A DNA stretch of 64,000 nucleotides from Chromera velia (lineage: Eukaryota > Sar > Chromeraceae), in NCBI GenBank assembly GCA_018398765.1, contig JAHBMJ010003728.1, positions 2,501-66,500 on the forward strand, given 5' to 3'. The position numbers and the translations under genes are program-made. Positions 49,444-60,984 of this stretch are shown piece by piece. The stretch's first letter is position 1, and every line of letters begins with the position of its first letter. The notes under the pieces were generated by a model. The model searched no databases. It worked only from the letters and a program-made list of their open reading frames with translations, and was not told the origin of the DNA.

Positions 49444-49451
49444 TATACAAC

Positions 49452-50410
49452 ACTAACAAGCAAGAGGTTATAGGTTTAAGCCTCGCTACCTCCTTTTTAA
49501 GAATCAAAGAAAGAAGATGCAGGACGTTAACGTCTTATATCATACAGATGTTGGCGTGTCACACTTCGATCGAAATCATATAAAAGACTTCCGAAAGACT
49601 TTCTGGAAGACTACAATAAAATCAGATCGATCACCGAATCACAAGAAAGCTCTATGCTCCTAACACTGATGGAGTCTGTCACTAGGGATCGATGTGAACC
49701 ACTCCAGTGACATCAAGCCCTGAAGACCCTTAAACCTCTGCAAGCACTCACCAGCGCTAACCCTAGCGCCAACCCCTCTAAGTAGACCTTAACACTATAT
49801 TCTTCCTCTAAGAATTCTTTTGTAGACCTAATTTAGTAAGCAAATAATTAATTGATTGATTTCAACTAGAATTAATCATTATATGCTAGTACATACTATG
49901 AGCTGAGCTAGTTTTTAAAATTGATGAATCATTCTATGAACCATTCGATCTTTGACTCAGCGAGTTACAAACTAGGTTATAAATTAAGTAACCTTAGTAA
50001 TATTATTTAAGTTCCGATCGGGGTCGTTTTTCTGTATAGACATGTATAGATGAGCTTCGGAATTAAGAGTGAATCGAAGGCAAATTAAAACATGCAATTA
50101 AGTATATATATATATGTGCGTAGTTCTTAAAATTGCCAATACTGTTCTTTGCATTGCTCTGTCTTCCATATTGTCATATGTATTTATCTGCATCTATCAT
50201 CAGCTCTTACATATTTAAGATTCAAGGCAGCCCAAAGTGCTGGGTGACGCTTGGTGTATATAAACAACCGGCCATGGCGTATGTATATATATACGAGGCT
50301 ATCCTAGGCCATTAAAAAAAAGGTAAGCGCCACTCTGCCCTTTTGCCGTCTTGTAGAATGGCATGCACGAAGTGGACATACGGTACCAGCCAACGAACGA
50401 ACATACCCAT
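49452..50410. other. AT-rich spacer, no gene seen
   Basis: Low-complexity AT-rich sequence with TATATATA words (about 50103, 50282). No supported gene. Confidence 0.6.
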
Positions 50411-50889
50411 GATGTGATAGGTGGTGCTGGTTGGGAGACTAGCAACCGAAAGGGCCTAGACTCACGCCACCTTAGTCGATCACATCAAGATATTCTGATA
50501 AAAGGGAGATTGACTCACTAGCTCGTCCGACTACATAAAGAAACCATCGCAACACCTAGACTAATCTGAGGTGAGACGTTTGAAGGAATGCATAGAGCAA
50601 GGTCGAGTGTTAGAAGAACTGAGTGAGAGACCGGGAGGTTACTCATTAAACTATGATGCAAGCTTTCAATCAGAAAGGGGAAGCATGATCAGATCCATAC
50701 GAATGCATGCGCACAATTAATTAACGATTTGAGACCGCGCTTCGATCTCAAAGGCTGTTGCGCAACATACCGCCCCGGAAAGTCAAAGTTCATGCGGCCC
50801 GGGAAAGTGGTTGTCATCTAGGCTGTCGTTAGGGCACTATAAAGCCATCGCCGCCGTTATTTCTGGCGTGAATCTCTGTAGTTTTACGG
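50411..50889 (+). repeat. left long terminal repeat
   Basis: Begins GATGTGATAGGTGGTGCTGG and ends TCTCTGTAGTTTTACGG. It pairs with 52346-52824. Confidence 0.85.
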
Positions 50890-52345
50890 GGATTTTCCTC
50901 TCTACAGCGGTAGCGCACTGAGTCTTGTACTGAACCACCAGAGAAGGAAGCAGTCAAAGAGCTAGGAGAGCCTAGAGAGGTGGGAGAGGAGCTTGTAGCT
51001 TTACGTGGATTTCTCTTTTTACAGCGGTAGCATGCACACAATCGACAGGAAGAAGAAAGTGCACGCACAAGAGAGAAACAAAAATTGATCGAAAACTGTG
51101 GGAAAACAGAGAGAGAAGAGATCGCGACACGCAGCATGCATCAGAAAACCGTGTCACCCGATCAATGCAAACTCAATCCGACAGAAAAAGAGTAATCATG
51201 ACACATGCATACATCCAAAGATCAGGCAGGAGGAAACAGTGTCTGTCTTAAACAGGCTCGAGCAAAGTCAAGACAGAAAGATTGCATGCCGTTCGAATGC
51301 GATAACATGCAGTCAAGAAGGAAACAAAGAGGCTCTCAGCTGAAAAAAGACCGAAAGACAGACCGCGATAGCATGCTCCGTCTCCAAACTTGTCGAGAAG
51401 GAGTAGAGAACTCCTTGAAGTTGGCAAAGGCAGTCGACCCATGCTCAAGTAGAAAACACGTCGTTACTAAACCCAAGTTGTTCAAGAAGGAGCGCTGCAC
51501 CTTGCAGGGGCTCCTTGAGAGGGCGGGCAACCAGTGTGTTAGCAAGCACTTTGGAACCAGACCCTTGTTGTTCGAGAAGACAGACCACGACCATCAAGAG
51601 AGCGAACCTTAACTCATGCCATCTGTGCTTGGAGTGGGCGGGCAACCAGTGTAGGTCATCACACTTCGAAACCAAACCTATGGTAAGCCATCGGAGGTAA
51701 CCAAAAAAACCTTCCAGGCGCAGGAAGGGCCAGAGTTGCATACAGCCGGACCGGGTCCCAATGGGGAGACGTAGGCCCTGGTATGCTTCGCCACTCGTGA
51801 AGTTATCATCGAACTAGGTCATCGAATCTTCACGAGATCGTTTCAATATGGACCAACAGTTGTCTCAACGGATAGAGATCGGCATGGAGGGTGTGGAAGG
51901 AAGTAGAAGGAAGTAGAGAAGGTCAGAAGCGTCCAGCAGAGAGAGGATCGAAGGTCGGTTGGAGTTTTGCATGTGAAGCGACCAGCGTTTAGAGCGTTGA
52001 GCTCGGACAGCCGACGTTGGAAGAGGATGGAAGCAAACACTTCGGAATCTACCCAAGACCTACATGGAGGGGTCATCGCAGAAAGTGGTAGAGCGACCAG
52101 TGCTTGACGTCGAGGAAGAGAACGCTTCGGAATCCGCCAATCAAGACTGATCTCCGTGCATCGCCACTGATGGCATCGCAGATGCAGGAGACAAAGAGAG
52201 AAGAGGGATCGAGAACGGGCTTGCAGTGGAGGGTCCACGCTCACTTTGCTAGACTACATCAAGAGAAAAGATTTGAGAGAAAGAGGGGGAAGAGAGTAGC
52301 CTTTCTGTGGCCCCGTTCTCTCCCGGAAAAGAGCCGGCACCACAC

Positions 52346-52824
52346 GATGTGATAGGTGGTGCTGGTTGGGAGACTAGCAACCGAAAGGGCCTAAACTCAT
52401 GCCACCTTGGTCGATCACATCAAGATATTCTGACAAAAAGGAGATTGACTCACTAGCTTGTCCATCTACACAAAGAAACCATCGCAACACCTAGACTAAT
52501 CTGAGGTAAGACGTTTGAAGGAATGCATAGAGCAAGGTCGAATGTCAGAAGAAGTGAGTGAAAGACCGGGAGGTCACTCCTTAAACCGTGATACAAGCTT
52601 TCAATCAGAAAGGGGAAGCATGATCAGATCTATACGAATGTATGCGTACAATTAATCGACGATTTGAGACCACGTTTCGATCTCAAAGGCTGTTGCGCAA
52701 CATGTAGCCCCGGAAAGTCAAAGTTCATGCGGTTTAGGAAAGTGGCTGTCGTCTAAGCTGTTGTCAAAGCACTATAAAGCCATCGCCGCCGTTATCTCTG
52801 GCGTGAATCTCTGTAGTTTTACGG
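52346..52824 (+). repeat. right long terminal repeat
   Basis: Same length as the left repeat. No clear target duplication was found at the outer edges. Confidence 0.85.
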
Positions 52825-53595
52825 TACCAGTTGGGGTCGCAGCTAGGGTTACAGGGTCTTGAGTCGTGCTTGCAAAGTCACTCCGTTTCAAGAGGATGAG
52901 AAGTCGTAGCATTGACCCCCATAGATGAGATTCTGGGGACCATACCCATGGACGTAATTGATTTTCTGGCTGTTGGTGCATTCATTTAGGTTATGGTGGG
53001 TTATGGTACATGGGTGCAATAGGTTGCAACAAAAATATATTGCCCAACCGCCTGTCGGGCGACTATGAACAGTGAGAGAAAAAACGTTTTAGGCCACATT
53101 CTGGACATCGCAATGATAGATCTCTCGCACGCTTCTGCCTCTTCGGTGCCTCATAATCTAGCTCATGATAGAAACCTTAGAGGTCGATCGGTTGTATCAT
53201 AACCGATCAGTTACGATCAGTCAATCAATTCTGTTAGTGCTCTAACATGACGCATGTAGTAGGCCTTGTATTGTGAGCTAGGCAAGTGCATAGCGGATGG
53301 ATGTGTATGTTGAGACTTGCTATATATTAATATATATATGCATGAATTTCAAACATCCGGTGACCCGGATTTATGTAACTTTCAAGGAAATGTCTGACCT
53401 TTTTAAACTAAGTTTGAAGTTATGCATGACTCTGGAATTTTAAAGCGTAACATGGGGTACTTACAAAATACTGTACCCGAGAGATCCCGAGAGCCCCTTT
53501 GCGCGCTGATACTGCGCACTGACAAACCTTAATTGCGCACTGATGGTGCTCACATATCACAGACGAAAAAAAAGGCCCCAAAAAGCATCAGAAAG
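52825..53595. other. spacer, no gene seen
   Basis: Includes an imperfect palindrome around 53184-53216 built on ATAACCGATC/GATCGGTT. Otherwise there is nothing recognisable. Confidence 0.5.
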
Positions 53596-54420
53596 TTAGG
53601 GGGGGCACTTAATTATTCGTTGCGGTGTACGAATATGTACGAAGAAGGGATTTTATGCTTTCCGGGATCGTTTGCACGCTTGCGTGCGTCAGATGCATAC
53701 ATGGGCCGGGCACTATGATGAAGTTTAATGAATTTTGCGCGAATCATCTGAAGCACGCGAAGCATGAGAATGGCCTAAAAAGCGAATTTTTAGGATTTTA
53801 GATCCACGCATATCCACGCGGTAAGGTCCTGGGTTCGAGCCCCTTATAAGAATAAGGGCTCAATATGGAGGTGCTCACTGCCAGACCCGCCGCCGCATCC
53901 TATTGAGATACGCGGAGCGGGTACGCCACATGAATTCATTAAATTATGATCACATGTTGATTGAAGTATAGTTGGATACGAATCAAACAGACTGATTGAT
54001 AAGAAGGAAGACGTTCTCCTTTTTATCAGTTCTTCCCATATAAAATGATGTAAATTCACCCAAAGAATTCTCTTTTCTGCTAGAGTTCTAGTACCTTACA
54101 CCCCTGCACCCTCACTTTTCCATCGAAATTTAAGAGGAAATCATGCATGCCTAGCCATACGATCCCAGTGCATCTGACGTACGCGAAGCGTGCAAATGGT
54201 TTGGAAAGATTTTTCCTGTGGATTCAGGTCGTGGGTTCGAGCCCCAAGACCCTCACTTTTTTATCAAGATTTGTCAGGAATCTGTGCACGAGCAGCATCA
54301 GCATACAAGAGGGGTCTTAGGAGAGAAAAGTGGGCCATTAAGTGCCTTCCAAATCTTTCTGGGCCAATTGTGGCCCGGAAAGCGAAGCTGAGATCGAGGG
54401 CACTTAACAAAAATTGCACC
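53596..54420. repeat. cluster of short dispersed repeats with tRNA-type B-box words
   Basis: GGGTTCGAGCCCC, a good match to a polymerase III B box, occurs at about 53830 and 54233. Each is preceded by a GCATCTGACG/CGTCAGATGC word and a partly similar 60-80 bp body. CACCCTCACTTTT / GACCCTCACTTTT follow at 54107 and 54246. No cloverleaf can be drawn. SINE fragments are the likeliest explanation. Confidence 0.45.
54342..54403. mobile_element. tiny inverted-repeat element flanked by TTAA
   Basis: 62 bp run from GTGCC to GGCAC between two TTAA tetranucleotides, with an inner palindrome GGGCCAATTGTGGCCC. Related words (CTTTCYGGGCYATT, GGGGGCACTTAATT) occur at 53597, 59690, 59900 and 59950. TTAA flanks are typical of piggyBac-type targets, but the sequence is too short to assign. 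Confidence 0.35.
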
Positions 54421-55439
54421 TCCTCAAACCACGCGGACGTCCGACATTGTCACGAAGATCTGACACATACCAAGACAAATCTATGCCCTGGCCCTTGAAT
54501 TATGACCAAATAGGCATATACCACCCTGACATACCTATAGACAAACACCTGCCAACATCCACTGACTTGCACACAAACAAACACTATGTCACCCTTTGCT
54601 CTTATATTTTGCGCCATTGTTATACGTCTGTCATCGACGTGTACGCGCGTGATGAGAGCGCTTACACCGCTTTCAGATAGGGCCCCACCTGGAGCTGGCC
54701 ATTTTTTTTTTACAAAAAAAAAAAGAATTGAAAAATGAAAAAAAAAACCATACAGATTCATCCATACAGGTCAGTCGATGCAAAGGGTGGTTGAATGGTC
54801 ACAATTCAAGGGCCAGGGCTTATCTATCCCAAACAGTCTTCAACATCAAAACGGTCTCCAAAATTACTATATCTATCAAGTATTTCTAGATACTAAACAA
54901 TGATTAAAAACTTAAAACAAAGAGTTTTAAACGGTTTGAGAGTGCAATTAAGTTTTTTTAAAATTATAGTTAGTAAGAGAATTATATAAAAATTTAATTT
55001 ATGATAACTATATATATATTTAAATTTGAATGTATGATTTTAAGTTTTTAACTCTTTAAAATATTTTTTTCACAATAAATCTTAAGGTTTTAAAAGAAAG
55101 ATTGAAAACATGTGAAACATAGTGTAGAGCTTTTATAAGTATCACAATTGATGTTATTAATATGTTTATATATATATATATACATATATATGTATATATA
55201 TATATATATACTGTGTACTAGACTGTCTGACTAGAAATTATGAGCAGAACGTTCATAATATTGGCCGTGAGCTGAAGGCACTGTTTCAGCATAACACCGC
55301 AACAACCAGACAACGAAGTTGTTCGACTGAGATAACAATTTTTTAATGCCACCAAAACAATGATCAACATTTTTATATTGGCTTTCAGTGTACATAACCT
55401 GTCAGTAAAGTTCTGTATGCATGTGGATCTACCAGTGGG
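54421..55439. other. AT-rich spacer, no gene seen
   Basis: Long AT-rich stretch at about 54830-55215 with (TA)n near 55165-55210. No gene. Confidence 0.6.
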
Positions 55440-55475
55440 CATACACACATATATACACACACATATACATACACA

Positions 55476-55513
<38 letters not shown>

Positions 55514-55545
55514 TACACACACACATATATATACACACACACACA

Positions 55546-55584
<39 letters not shown>

Positions 55585-55590
55585 ACATAC
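55440..55590. repeat. CA/TA-rich microsatellite
   Basis: (CA)n interrupted by TACA and TATA units. Open frames across it are artefacts. Confidence 0.95.
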
Positions 55591-55844
55591 ATAAGGGGAA
55601 CGGGCCGGAGAGAAAGGGGAAAAAGGAGGATCATAAGCCGGCAGAGAAACCTTGAGCATGAAGGAGAGGCCGAGGTAGAAGGAGAACGAGTACATGCACT
55701 GCAGACGCGTGTATACGCATATAAACGCGCACTCAGATAAGCTAGCTCACAAAAAGCAATAACACGCTTTTATTCTTTCTGAAAAAGATAAATGCCATGA
55801 GCCTTATAAGAAAGAAAAGGATGGAAAGACTGTATTGCGTTGCA

Positions 55845-56228
55845 TACACACCTTTATATACTCACACACATATATATGCACATACACACACACACACACT
55901 CACACACACTCACATTTTCTCCCTCTCTCCCTCTCTCTCTCTCACACATACATACATACATACTCATACACACTCTCACACATACCGTAACACAGGAACG
56001 CATACACATGCACGTATGTGCATATAGACATATACACGCAGAATACACGATCACACAGACTACTAGCAGTACGCCCCTTTATTGTTCGAACAAATACAGG
56101 CAACAAAATGCAGTACCAGAAGGAATACGTAAACTTCTTGGACAAGGAGATAAACAGAATACACGGGTGGATATCCTTTTTCACACACTCACACTCTTTT
56201 ATACACATGCACACACACATACACATAC

Positions 56229-56285
<57 letters not shown>

Positions 56286-56440
56286 TACACACACACACAG
56301 ACATACACACACACATATACACACACACACACTCTCTCTCTCTCTCTCACACACACACATATATATACATACATACATATATACACATACATATATATAC
56401 ATGCACACACATACACACACACATACAGTGTCACACACGC
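55845..56440. repeat. long compound CA/CT/TA microsatellite
   Basis: (CA)n with CT runs at about 55920-55942 and 56332-56348, and TATA patches. It is interrupted at about 56048-56180 by unique sequence. Confidence 0.95.
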
Positions 56441-56994
56441 TGCATCTAGTATTGTACATACTTAGATACACATACGTGCAGAGACGGAGAAAGACTTAAA
56501 AAAAAAATCAAAATGGTCAACAAAAAGGCAGCCTAGAGCTCCAGAGCCTGGCAGACCAAATACAAGCCACTGACACAAAGGACGAGCTCTGAACCCACCT
56601 TCTACAGGGGCTGTCTGGTATGATCCCTCCATATACCTCGAAGTGGACTTAACTGCATTCATATTCAGAAGACACACATATGAAAAAGAGTCCATAGATG
56701 TATCAAGCACAAAAACAGGCAGATAGGAGAAGAATTAAAGCCTTAGAAAACGAATTCAAAAGGTTTACATTAATGTAGCTGATTTTTTCTGAATGTGCAC
56801 AAGCAGAGAACACGAGGCGCGCAAGGCGCAACCCTGATGCCTAACCCGAGGCGGCCCACAATAGTGCAGATTAAGAACAGAAAAAGAATATATAGCATGA
56901 ATCCATACAAGATGAATGCTGTTCCGAATACCTTTTGTTCAAAAAATGTGTCTTTTCTGTAATACGAAAGAAAAAAAAATCCTTCGTATTTTTA
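56441..56994. other. spacer, no gene seen
   Basis: No coding support. Near the end lies an AATACGAA / TTCGTATT hairpin with an A-rich loop (56961-56990), just before the first palindrome of the next feature. Confidence 0.5.
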
Positions 56995-57423
56995 CCGAGG
57001 GAGAATTCAGGCTTAAATTCTCCCTCGGGTGAAAGGGCTCAAAATGCTGCACATTGAGAGCTGCAAGGAGAGAAAGAGAGCAGTTAGCACGATTTCGATC
57101 AAAATAAATGCTCTCTCAAACACCTTTCATCCAAAGCACATCTCTTTTCTATGGTGCGAAGGAAAAAAAATCTTTTGTATTTTGAGTGAGGGAGAATTTA
57201 GGGCTAAATTCTCCCTCGGACGATATTTCCTTAACATACCTGGAGAGGGAGAATTCAGCCCTGAATTCTTCCTCGGTAACAATAAAAAAAAATCTTTGTC
57301 GAGGGAGTAAAAAAAAGATGACTTATTTTGGTAAAACAAGCCAGAAAAAACACTAAAAAATTCTTCCTCAAAATTTTTTTCAGATATTCATCGAGGGAGA
57401 ATTCAGCCCTAAATTCTCTCTCG
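56995..57423. repeat. array of four 30-34 bp palindromes
   Basis: Copies lie at 56995-57028, 57188-57217, 57245-57274 and 57392-57423. Each reads GAGGGAGAATT, a short centre (CAGGCTTA, TAGGGCTA or CAGCCCTG), then AATTCTCCCTC, giving a nearly perfect hairpin. Copies one and two also share a preceding CGAA(A/G)GAAAAAAAA word. There is no coding capacity. Confidence 0.85.
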
Positions 57424-58284
57424 CTAAATATTTTTTTCATATAATCCGAGAAGGAGAGGCGGAACACAAAGTGTGGAATAGGCCTAAAAAAACAGTGCAG
57501 CCTCCACCGGTATCCTTCGCAAAGCTAGATAATCCACTTTTTATACCCTAACCCCCCACCGATTTCTCCCACCGACCTCTCCGAGTCTCCGGATTGTCTG
57601 TGTCCTTCCCGGTGAACACCGCCCACCCCGGCTACTTATGACGCCGCCGGCCCTGGTCCTACTCCCTTGTAACGCTGCCGGCCCAGGCCGGGCCGGGCCC
57701 TGGGGGCCGATCGACCCCAGCTTCCTTTACCAGTCGCGGACGTTCATTTACTTGGCCCAAACATCTTACCACTCCCTCCAGCTGGCGTTTCTCTACTCCC
57801 TCTAATTTCTCCCTCTGATGCCGCTGGCTCCGGGCTTGGCCCGGGCCATGGCATGCCGTGGTACCGGGCCTAGCCCCTGCCCCTCAGCGGCCCCTGTCCC
57901 CATCCTTGCCCCCGCCTCCATCGATGGACGTCCCCCCGGCCCTGCCAGCGCTCCGGTCTGCTCACTCCCTTGATCCGCCCTGAGGCTCTCCTTCTCACTC
58001 CTTTGCCCCCTCTTCTGCCTTCTGTCTCCACCGAGATCCATACGTCGGGGCCGGGGCTGGTGCTGGCGCGCAGTCTCAAAGACAGAAAGCAAACCTGAAT
58101 ACAGGCAGACAAGCAGCATATTCAAAAGGAGACAAACGGAAAGCAAGGACAAGCATCCTTCCTCTCCTCCTATTGCCTCTTCCCAGATTGCCATAAGTTC
58201 TCTTTTTTCTTTCTGGACCATACCTACTGGATGTCTTTAACTATCTTTAACTGATTTTCACTGACTGGCATGGATACAAAACGA
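57424..58284. other. GC-rich spacer, no gene seen
   Basis: C-rich and GC-rich to about 58070 (CCGGGCC words). A 139-codon frame on the - strand has no recognisable domain and biased composition. I do not call a gene. Confidence 0.5.
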
Positions 58285-58705
58285 CGCGACTGACAGGGAC
58301 CAAATGAAAGCAAACCACTGACCCAGAGAGATAGTCGTCACACCGTGACGGAGCCTTAAGTGCTGCTCCTCAGCACGATCAAAGGAATGAAACCTGCATT
58401 CAATCACATCTCCAAGAGGCAATAAAGCCAAAAGCGACGGTTTAAGGCAAACATCTGCTCAACAGTATATCATGCACTGACCCACACAGAGAGACGGAAC
58501 TGCAGACTCACTGAAAGAATGGCGAAAGCAACCCTAACTCCTTAGCAAAGGCAAAAGGTGGTCCCAAATCTTGTGTGCAACCACCGAACAAGAAAAGGAT
58601 GAAATTCTATAGGAGGGTCTGACTCAGAGGTGCATTATGCTTTGACCTGATGGAACGGCTTGCAAGCATTGAGACAAACAAGCTGATGAACTTACCGGAG
58701 AGCAC
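58285..58705. repeat. dispersed repeat, copy 2 of 1-420
   Basis: Direct-orientation partner of the left edge of the window. After 58705 the two loci diverge. Confidence 0.85.
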
Positions 58706-59359
58706 GCGAAGGCCCCTCTGGATCCCCAAAACAGCCCAGTGAGAATCCTAAATCCTGTTTGCAGGTACATAGCAAGAAGATACGGAAGTTTGAGAGCTTG
58801 GACAAAGGTGGGCCAGTGCCTGATATAATGTAAGGAGTTGTCAAGGCTAGCTAGTACACGTTAATCTGAGAGGAGACGGAACCTCAAACTCAGCAAAAGG
58901 AAAATAAAAACAGCGCCAGTTCCCCCAGCAAAGAAAGCAAGAGCTTGAACACATGTATAGAGGTATACAAAAGAAAAAAGACGTCAATCAAAGATGGAGA
59001 GCAAGACGGGCCTCTCCAAATTTACCCGCCATGCTTACTAGCAGAACGAGACGGCCATGCCCGAAGAAGAGAGACGGCTGAGGTTCGTTCCAACGTCCGC
59101 TCTCCCAATGGCATGTGAAGAATACAGCTATTCTGTTTAAAATACCATGCAAACTGATCTGGAAACATCAGCAGTGAACACTTTTAAAACAGATCCACAG
59201 TCCCACAATGTGCAGAGATAAATATGCAGTGTGCGTCGATTTAGTCGATTACGTCGATCACCTTTGAGCTCAATGTACGTAGAGGTACAACCACGTCCTT
59301 CAGCTGCATCTGTATGCATCAAAATTGGCTTCTTTGATTTAATTGATATCGATCCGTGC
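58706..59359. other. spacer between two shared repeat blocks, no gene seen
   Basis: Unrelated to the corresponding middle part at 421-1354. No coding support. Confidence 0.5.
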
Positions 59360-59610
59360 TTTAAATTCCGGTATTCCCCGCCGCCGCCTTAATTGCATGA
59401 CGTACAAAACACGCACGCCGCGCGGTTAAACGCAATATATTTTTTTCTTTCACTAAATCCAATTTAAAAACAGGAAATCGTACTGTTTGATCGCTTAAAA
59501 CTCTTTGTTTTAAGCTTTTAAATATTGTTTACTGCCTAAAAAAGCTTGAGAGGTATGGTTGTTTTGGAGACCGTTTTACTGTTGGAGACCGTTTGGGATA
59601 GATTTGTCTT
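59360..59610. repeat. dispersed repeat, copy 2 of 1355-1640
   Basis: Partner of 1355-1640. It ends at GATAGATTTGTCTT, after which the sequences differ. Confidence 0.85.
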
Positions 59611-60980
59611 ACGTCGCCAAGCTAAGCCCCAAAAAGATAATTCAGCTGAGGGAGGACTTACCAAATTTCAGCCAGAATTAATTTTGCTTTCCGGGCTATT
59701 CACACGGAGTACGTCAAATAACCTGGAAAGCGTAGCTGGAGGGCATCTACAAAATTCTATACTGAGAGCCACTTTGCGTATACACAGACCAGTCATGATG
59801 TATGCAGCTTTGGGCGCGCACAGACCACTCATGACGTAAGCAGCTTTTTTGACGATTAAAAATTGATGCACACATTCTGATGCCCTGGAAAGATCACTGA
59901 GGGGGCACTTAATTCCATTTTGACAACTGTTTCCGAGTTCAAAGTTAATTTCGCTTTCTGGGCCATTCACACATAACGTCAGGCCATACCGACAATGAAC
60001 ACTAGCATACATATTCCTACCATAGAGACTCTGAGGTCCAAAAGGTTTAAATATCATGAACGTCAAACAGTCAGAAACGGTTACAGTCTGTGTAGATGCA
60101 CTGTCTCTGCATGCATGAACATATAGGGAAAAAACCTACCAAACACATAAACAGAGGCTCCACCCGGCTTTTCAGAGTCATGTGAGGGACTGCCTGCCTA
60201 CAAGGATACATAGGTATGCATAGAGTCCAAAATTGCTCAGAGAGCAGTACCAATCTGTACATGCACAGCTGTTTTTGTTGCCTATCTATCCCGTTCCTCA
60301 CTGGACTGTAGCAGTCCGAGCCACAGATCTTTGCAGTTATGACTGAAAAAAATAGTTCCCTGCCTGGCTGTGTGGTATCACTGGTATGAGCATACAGTTA
60401 ACAGAGGAGACGGACATGCTGCTCTGGCTCATCTAAATATGTTTGTTTGAGTGTTTGACTGTTGACTTCTTGTGGTATGGACCCTATGTATTCTGAAGTA
60501 CTCTTGTTATACTTGTATTTGCTATAGTGATTGATTGGTGCAAGAGAGAATACATACCCATACGAAGCATTGCTACTTTCAAACAGAACACATGCAGACA
60601 TACATGCATGTAGATAGACTGTTCGATGCATCCAAGTTAAAAATCTAGAATTAAGATTACGTGTGTCTAAATACTTTTAGTCATGCAAATGATAGAGGGG
60701 TTGCTTTTATATCAGGGAGGCACAACATTTTAATGGATGTTACTTTAACTTATAAGGTGTATAGTTCGTTTCCCCTATATATTTGAAGTAGAAATACTAA
60801 AAGTTTTAATTTTCAGGGTGACTTCTACAATTAATGTTTACATAATCTCACGAAAAGTTTTGATATTGTTTTGTTTATTTCATGTATAAGGAGACTCAGA
60901 CGTCGCCTCTTTGACCTCCACTTGATTTGTACACCCCTCTATTCCATGAAGCTGTTTACATGTGTCAAATTTTCAAAACA
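59611..60980. other. spacer with small duplications, no gene seen
   Basis: Two copies of TTAATTTYGCTTTCYGGGC followed by YATTCACAC lie at about 59676 and 59944. A tandem pair beginning CACAGACCASTCATGAYGTA lies at about 59780-59860. No gene. Confidence 0.5.
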
Positions 60981-60984
60981 AATA

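Larger units (their letters stand above)
47781..49490 (+). other. tRNA-like (SINE-head-like) sequence split by a hAT insertion
   Basis: Reading across the target duplication, the left part CTAATGGTTAGTATAC resembles a tRNA A-box/D-arm. The right part GTTATAGGTTTAAGCCTCGC (about 49465-49485) resembles a B-box/T-arm. Stems are poor, so it is not a working tRNA gene; a tRNA-derived SINE or a decayed tRNA is more likely. The split is caused by the element at 47809-49443. Confidence 0.35.
50411..52824 (+). mobile_element. non-coding LTR-type retroelement (TRIM/LARD-like), fossil
   Basis: Two 479-bp direct repeats (50411-50889 and 52346-52824) bound about 1.45 kb with no recognisable gag, protease, reverse transcriptase or integrase. 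The repeats are about 93% identical by eye, suggesting moderate age. A purine-rich stretch lies at about 52270-52298, shortly before the right repeat, where a polypurine tract would be expected. The interior contains its own short repeats. Such elements depend on proteins from coding relatives. Strand is assigned from the polypurine position and is tentative. Confidence 0.65.

Noticed and set aside
50382-52832. CGGTACCAG near both sides of the LTR-type element as target duplication
   Set aside because: The left occurrence lies about 20 bases outside the repeat edge, whereas the right one overlaps it, so they are not a flanking pair.
53800-53860. tRNA gene around the GGGTTCGAGCCCC word
   Set aside because: No A box at proper distance and no acceptor or anticodon stem; treated as a SINE-like fragment.
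55360-56499. Frames rich in His/Thr or Cys/Val
   Set aside because: Translations of CA/GT microsatellites.
57188-57217. TTTAGGG word as possible telomeric repeat
   Set aside because: It occurs once, at the centre of a palindrome, not in tandem.
57802-58221. 139-codon minus-strand frame in GC-rich DNA
   Set aside because: No recognisable motif; GC-rich sequence tends to be open by chance.
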